The position numbers and the translations under genes are program-made. The notes beneath the pieces were generated by a model. The model was not told the DNA's origin, searched no databases, and saw only the letters and a program-made list of their open reading frames with translations. A DNA stretch of 64,000 bases from Micropterus salmoides (Eukaryota; Chordata; Actinopteri; Centrarchiformes; Centrarchidae): the NCBI RefSeq assembly GCF_014851395.1, contig NW_024041262.1, positions 17,761,379 to 17,825,378 of the forward strand. The letters are read 5' to 3'. Positions 60,201-64,000 of this stretch are shown here, in pieces. The stretch's first letter is position 1, and each line of letters starts with the position of its first letter.

Positions 60201-63200
60201 CATAGTCTAAGGTGAGCTGCAGGTGACTTGGTGAATTATTTCCCCTTAGATGTTACAGCGAATGTTCTACATACTGCCACCTGCTTTATCAGAGGGGAAT
60301 GTAGCAAACATATCAAATAAACCCAGTGGTTTTAAAAAAATTTTTTATTTTTATTTTATTTATTTATTTTTTTAACCTGTCCTGCCCAGCAGCCTGGTAT
60401 AGAGTATAATGACCTGGAGACCATATTGTGCCAGACAGATTTTACTTTAACAAGAGAGTATTAAAATACTCCTTTGTCTGTTTTATTATTTATTTAATTA
60501 TGTATTGATTTGTCACCGGGCCGGACAGGGGGGCAGACACGGGGATGGGGGGGGGGGGCAGACACGGGGAGGGGGGGGGGGGCAGACACGGGGATGGGGG
60601 GGGGGGGGGCACAAACAGACAGCACAGAGAAAGGACAACACCTGTAAGAGAAGGGGGGTGGAAGGTGGGGACGGAAGGTGGGGACAACAGGGAAAAGCTG
60701 TGGAAAACACCAATTGCAGAAAGCAACGAAACCTGCAATAGAACAGAGAGGGTGGCTTGGGGAGGAGGAAAAAAAACAACAACAAACAAAAACAACAACA
60801 AACAAAAACAACAATAAAAATAATAATAATAGTAAAAGACGACCAGCCGAACAGCAGCAATAAACAGCTGACATAGTAAGACAACTAAGAGAAAAATGAA
60901 AACAAGAAACAGTCACACACACTAAATGAGCAACACAGCACAGCCACGAGAGCTGGAATAATAATTAATTTAAATAAGTAACTGAAAGAAAAGCATCAGG
61001 AATAATTCTACCAGGGACAACCTAAATTTGTTTGTGTCTGTGTGCGTGTGGGTGGATATGTCTGTGTGCGTGTGTACATGTGTGTGTGCGCATAAGCCTG
61101 TTAAAGAATGTAGTTGTTAGTGAGAGTGGGGCGCCACGACTGTGCCACACCTACCCCAGCAACAGGCAGGCAAGAACCCCAGTAGCCAATAGGGATGGGA
61201 GAAAGAAAAAGAATAAATCAATCAAAAAAAACAGACTCCCAGATGCACCGCGATGCAAACGCAGAAGACCCCGACCCAAATGCCAGTTGACAACGTAATG
61301 CCGACGGAACGCAAAAGTGTAACCGGAAGAGCAGCGCCCGGACCGACCGCGGCGCGCACACAACATAGACCAGTGCCCCCCCCCCCGCCCAGCATCCCAC
61401 CGCCGCGCAGCGAACAACCAAAATGCCCAAATGCCACGCAATCATCAACACCAATGCACAAGTGACGAGCCCAACGCGCACACTGCGCGAGCACGGCGAC
61501 ACCCAATGCCCAGCAGCCCCCCGCAAATCCCGCGTGCGAGGTTGGGCAAATGAGAGAGAGCAAACGGAACAACACGACAGCGAAAGCCAGCGGAAAGAAA
61601 CACCAGCAGCAAGTCCCAGCCCGGCAGCAAAGGTCACCGTGCACCCGCCAATAAAAGTCCGCCGTCCCACCAACCGCTGGAAAAAACTAAGGCCGCCGGC
61701 GCCAGCCGACATTCCCCATGCCCAGCACGCCCCCCGGCCGCCGTGCAACACCAGCCAAACCAGCAATGAGGCAAAATCAACCAGCTCAGCTGCATGCCAC
61801 CAACAACCCACCCACCCGTCAAGGGCTGAGAACTCCAGGCACAAACCCAGAAGAAACTGGAGCACAGCCCTGCCCCGCACCCACACTGCACATCCCGAAA
61901 ACTAACTATATACCTCAGTATCCAGAGGGGTCCAACAACTGGCCGACAGAGAAATGGGGAAGCACGGATCCGAGGCCAACGAAGCAAAACAGGGACGCAA
62001 ACAGGTCCCTCTAAGCCAACGAGGAAATGCCTCCCCCGGACTCCAATGCACAAATTAAATGCCCAGCAGCCATCCAGAGACCCTGCCCAGGGAAAAAGCA
62101 TAATGCATCAAGATGCATCGACAATCGCCCCACAATCCCACCGCAGCCCACCAAACCGCAATCGGATCAACCCGCGCAGAGACCCCCACCCCCAGAAGCC
62201 AGGACACCCTGCGACCCCCAAAGCGCAAAGGACCCCAGACCGCATGTCCCGGGGGAAGCTGTACCCTGCCCCAAGGAAGAACAGCAGAAAGCCGTGCCGG
62301 GAAGCTCCCTGCCGCCAGGGAGCGATAACGCGGGAGAACCAGGCCAACGGTCCCCCAGCCCAGCCAGAGGCATCCCTCCCTACAGTGCAGGCAGTGACAG
62401 CAGCCCCCGAGGCCGATCTCATCCCCGGACAGGGGCCCAGCACCCCGAGTCAAGCACCCCCAAGGAGGAGCACCAAAACCTACACCGGCCATGCGCCCCA
62501 GAGACTCCCGAATGCCCCCACCGTGAGAGAGCTGGCAGGGGGAAGCAGCGGGAGCCTCACCTCTGCCGAAGAGGGCCCAGGCGAGGAGAGGAGACAACGG
62601 GCCCCCAGGCCCAGGGACACACCACCCGCCCAGAAATGAGCAAAGGCCATAAGCCCGAGTCCCCAGAACCCTAGGTCAAGGGCGGGCCCCCACGCCAGGG
62701 GAGCCCCGACCTCCCCCCCCCCAGCCCACCCCAGGTCGTCACCAACCCCACAGCACAGGGTACAGGGTAGACAGGTATGCTGCAGCTATGTTAAGGGCTT
62801 TTCATAAAGATTTGTGCAGAAAAGTAAACTGTGTAATTCTGTCCTTCAGGGAAGAAATAGCTGAAGCTCAGATGACGAATAAGCCAAGTGGGAGGTGTCA
62901 CTATTGCCTGATGATCAGCAAGACCTGCAAAGAAGCAAGCAAGAGTATTCCAGCCAGAGGAGCTCCCAAAGAGGAATACATGTTTGTCAATGCAGAGGAG
63001 GAATTCTTCTATGAGGTAAAATTAAGTAAATGCAAGCAGAGTCTAAGATTAACTAAATGTCTGATAAAATACAAGGGGCACTTTATATACAAGATTTGGA
63101 TGATAATTTACTATCCGATGAGCTAAATCTGTGTGTGTTTTACCCTCTTATTCTTTAATATATTTATACTTCCAAAGAAGAAAGGAGCACAAAAAATGTG

Positions 63201-63426
63201 TATTCATGTCTAAATATTCCTGTAGATTTAAGCATTGTCTGTATTCTCCTTACAGCAAGCCATCATAAAGTTCCACTACTCGGTCCAGGAAGAGGCAGAC
63301 TCCTGCTTGAGTGGCAGGTGGTCGTTCGACGACATACCCATGAAACCCTTCCGGACAGTGATGCTGATACCAACAGACAGAATGTCTGCAATTATGGACA
63401 AACTCAAAGAATACCTAACTGTGTGA
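57216..63426 (+). CDS. bccip: BRCA2 and CDKN1A-interacting protein, 7 exons, complete
   Basis: Nuclear protein that binds BRCA2 and p21 and acts in recombination repair, cell-cycle control and ribosome biogenesis. Exons: 57216-57356, 57807-57881, 57983-58063, 59490-59576, 59702-59889, 62850-63015, 63256-63426; 909 nt, 302 residues (human beta isoform 314). All borders are GT-AG and in phase. The start MASSAKRRAVG resembles human MASRSKRRAVE; an ATG-less extension upstream is less likely. Residues 1-47 are Ser/Glu/Asp-rich, as in the family. Conserved blocks are NDFNGVKKLLQQ, QQNHIGSVIK, DEVFGFITMLNLTERK, KPVGLLLSERFINVPPQIAL, NAEEEFFYE, KWSFDD-like RWSFDDIP and RTVMLIP. The C terminus IMDKLKEYLTV nearly equals human IMDKLKEYLSV. 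Intron 3 carries a hAT-like element and intron 5 a GC-rich repeat. Poly(A) signals follow at 63434-63439 and 63700-63705. Confidence 0.96.
57357..57806 (+). other. bccip intron 1, with repeated AACGTTAC-like words
   Basis: Several AACGTT/TAACGTTA words occur at about 57,415, 57,483, 57,619 and 57,639, together with related GTTAGTAACG and GTTACTGTAAC. Such words are common in CpG-rich first introns of fish genes. Nothing coding. Confidence 0.5.
58096..59422. mobile_element. hAT-like non-autonomous transposon in bccip intron 3 (with its target duplication)
   Basis: The element is 58104-59414 (1,311 bp). The ends TAGTGTTGTG and GCCATCACTA are inverted copies sharing TAGTG, then TG. It is flanked by an exact 8-bp duplication ATGTTACA (58096-58103, 59415-59422), as in hAT elements. 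Several subterminal CGTTCA/TGAACG words lie in both orientations near each end, like hAT transposase-binding repeats. No transposase frame was seen. It ends 75 bases before exon 4. Confidence 0.85.
60376..62772. repeat. GC-rich, strand-asymmetric interspersed repeat in bccip intron 5
   Basis: It opens AACCTGTCCTGCCCAGCAGC in an AT-rich setting (60,330-60,375). It then has a G-run block (60,527-60,610), a short AT-rich part, and from about 61,230 to 62,770 a plus strand of C, A and G with very little T. It closes near GGTACAGGGTAGACAGG. The near absence of T leaves long frames on both strands (up to 222 codons) that are not protein-like. I recall similar sequences as a dispersed repeat in percomorph genomes; class unknown. 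Ends are approximate. Confidence 0.6.
60527..60610 (+). repeat. G-run tandem repeat, G-quadruplex prone
   Basis: Three units of CAGACACGGGGA with GGGG runs of 8-12 between them. Part of the larger repeat in bccip intron 5. Confidence 0.85.
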
Positions 63427-63433
63427 ACCTCAC

Positions 63434-63439
63434 AATAAA
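63434..63439 (+). terminator. First candidate poly(A) signal of bccip
   Basis: AATAAA eight bases after the bccip stop codon. If used, the 3' UTR would be only about 30 bases, so the second AATAAA at 63700-63705 is the more ordinary choice; both may be used. Confidence 0.4.
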
Positions 63440-63699
63440 CGGGAATCTACGCACACATTCAAGGCCTTCAGGCTGGTTTAATATATGTTTTGGTACTGTC
63501 AGCAACAGTTATGCCAGTGTTGTAAACCACATAGTACATGTTGCACAGTGATTCTTTTTTTTTTTTCAGCAATTTTAGAGCAGATTTTACAAATTCTGGT
63601 TCACTTTTAAGATGCAGAAGAAAATTACCACATACCCTGTAGAAATATACAACGGTTATATCCTGTGAAAATGAAAAACTCAGCACTAAGTCATGTTTT

Positions 63700-63705
63700 A
63701 ATAAA
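63700..63705 (+). terminator. Second candidate poly(A) signal of bccip
   Basis: AATAAA in GTTTTAATAAAAATGG, about 275 bases after the stop codon. It is followed by TTTTGTTC at about 63,713, a U/G-rich context suitable for cleavage. Confidence 0.5.
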
Positions 63706-64000
63706 AATGGCTTTTGTTCATGACAAGATTATGAACCAAGACACAATTGTATAAGTTGTTTGTGTTCATGACAACAGCTGATACGTGCGCTAGCCCAGTC
63801 TCAGCGGGCGGGGGGCAGGGGGGTCATTTGCCATCAAGTAAAATTACATTAATGCTTTTAAAATTGATAGATCCAGAACTTTTTAAACATAACTTGGTAG
63901 AAATTACATTTTCATCTGGATTATTGACATGAATTCGAACATACTGTAGACATTTGTGTAAACAGGATAATCCTTGTTAATCATTAATAAATGTGTTGTA
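63706..64000. other. Downstream of bccip, no gene seen
   Basis: I see no exon here. A short G-rich run (GCGGGCGGGGGGCAGGGGGG) lies at about 63,806-63,826. In human the next gene, DHX32, lies tail to tail with BCCIP, so its 3' end may lie just beyond the window. Confidence 0.4.

Noticed and set aside
61218..62674. Long overlapping reading frames on both strands (222, 215, 197, 180, 160 codons)
   Set aside because: They result from near absence of T on one strand. They overlap each other in several frames, have low-complexity Pro/Arg/Gln or Gly/Trp/Cys composition, and lie inside a repeat in a bccip intron.
1..64000. CRISPR arrays, bacterial operons, rRNA or tRNA genes
   Set aside because: No regularly spaced identical repeats, no Shine-Dalgarno-led gene runs and no rRNA or tRNA sequence recognised; the window is fish nuclear DNA.

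Overview
The window is vertebrate nuclear DNA from a ray-finned fish, most likely a percomorph teleost. Three split genes with GT-AG introns of roughly 80 bases to 3 kb lie in the last 14 kb. Elsewhere I see fish-type LINE fragments, hAT and Harbinger-like non-autonomous transposons, MITEs and long dinucleotide tracts. There are no bacterial or organelle features. The gene identifications come from my knowledge of the human proteins; no database search was run.

Layout: positions 1-9,170 contain no recognisable gene body. A GC/CpG-rich block at about 9.17-9.48 kb has a good splice donor on the minus strand and looks like a 5' non-coding exon with its promoter. Human gene order (CTBP2 minus, then MMP21 minus, UROS minus, BCCIP plus) makes ctbp2 the best guess, but this is inference. 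From 9.5 to 50 kb there is a gene desert of about 40 kb. It holds two decayed minus-strand LINE reverse-transcriptase copies (20.7-22.6 and 31.7-33.1 kb), a three-deep nest of DNA transposons (28.6-31.4 kb), several MITE-like repeats and microsatellites.

From 50.07 to 53.66 kb on the minus strand is mmp21: seven coding exons, 689 predicted residues, a secreted metalloproteinase needed for left-right asymmetry in vertebrates. From 54.27 to 56.27 kb on the minus strand is uros: nine coding exons, 261 residues, uroporphyrinogen-III synthase of haem synthesis, with a probable 5' non-coding exon ending at 56,777. From 57.22 to 63.43 kb on the plus strand is bccip: seven exons, 302 residues, a BRCA2/p21-binding protein. 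uros and bccip are head to head and probably share one promoter at about 56.83-57.2 kb. All intron phases join in frame in the three models. The genes are neighbours by conserved synteny; they do not form a pathway.

I did not find a convincing new biological system. The items most worth a second look are the long, acidic and sequon-rich prodomain/linker of mmp21; a perfect 42-bp palindrome in an mmp21 intron; a hAT-like insertion ending 75 bp before a bccip splice acceptor; a strongly strand-asymmetric GC-rich repeat filling bccip intron 5; and the nested transposons with target duplications readable at every level.
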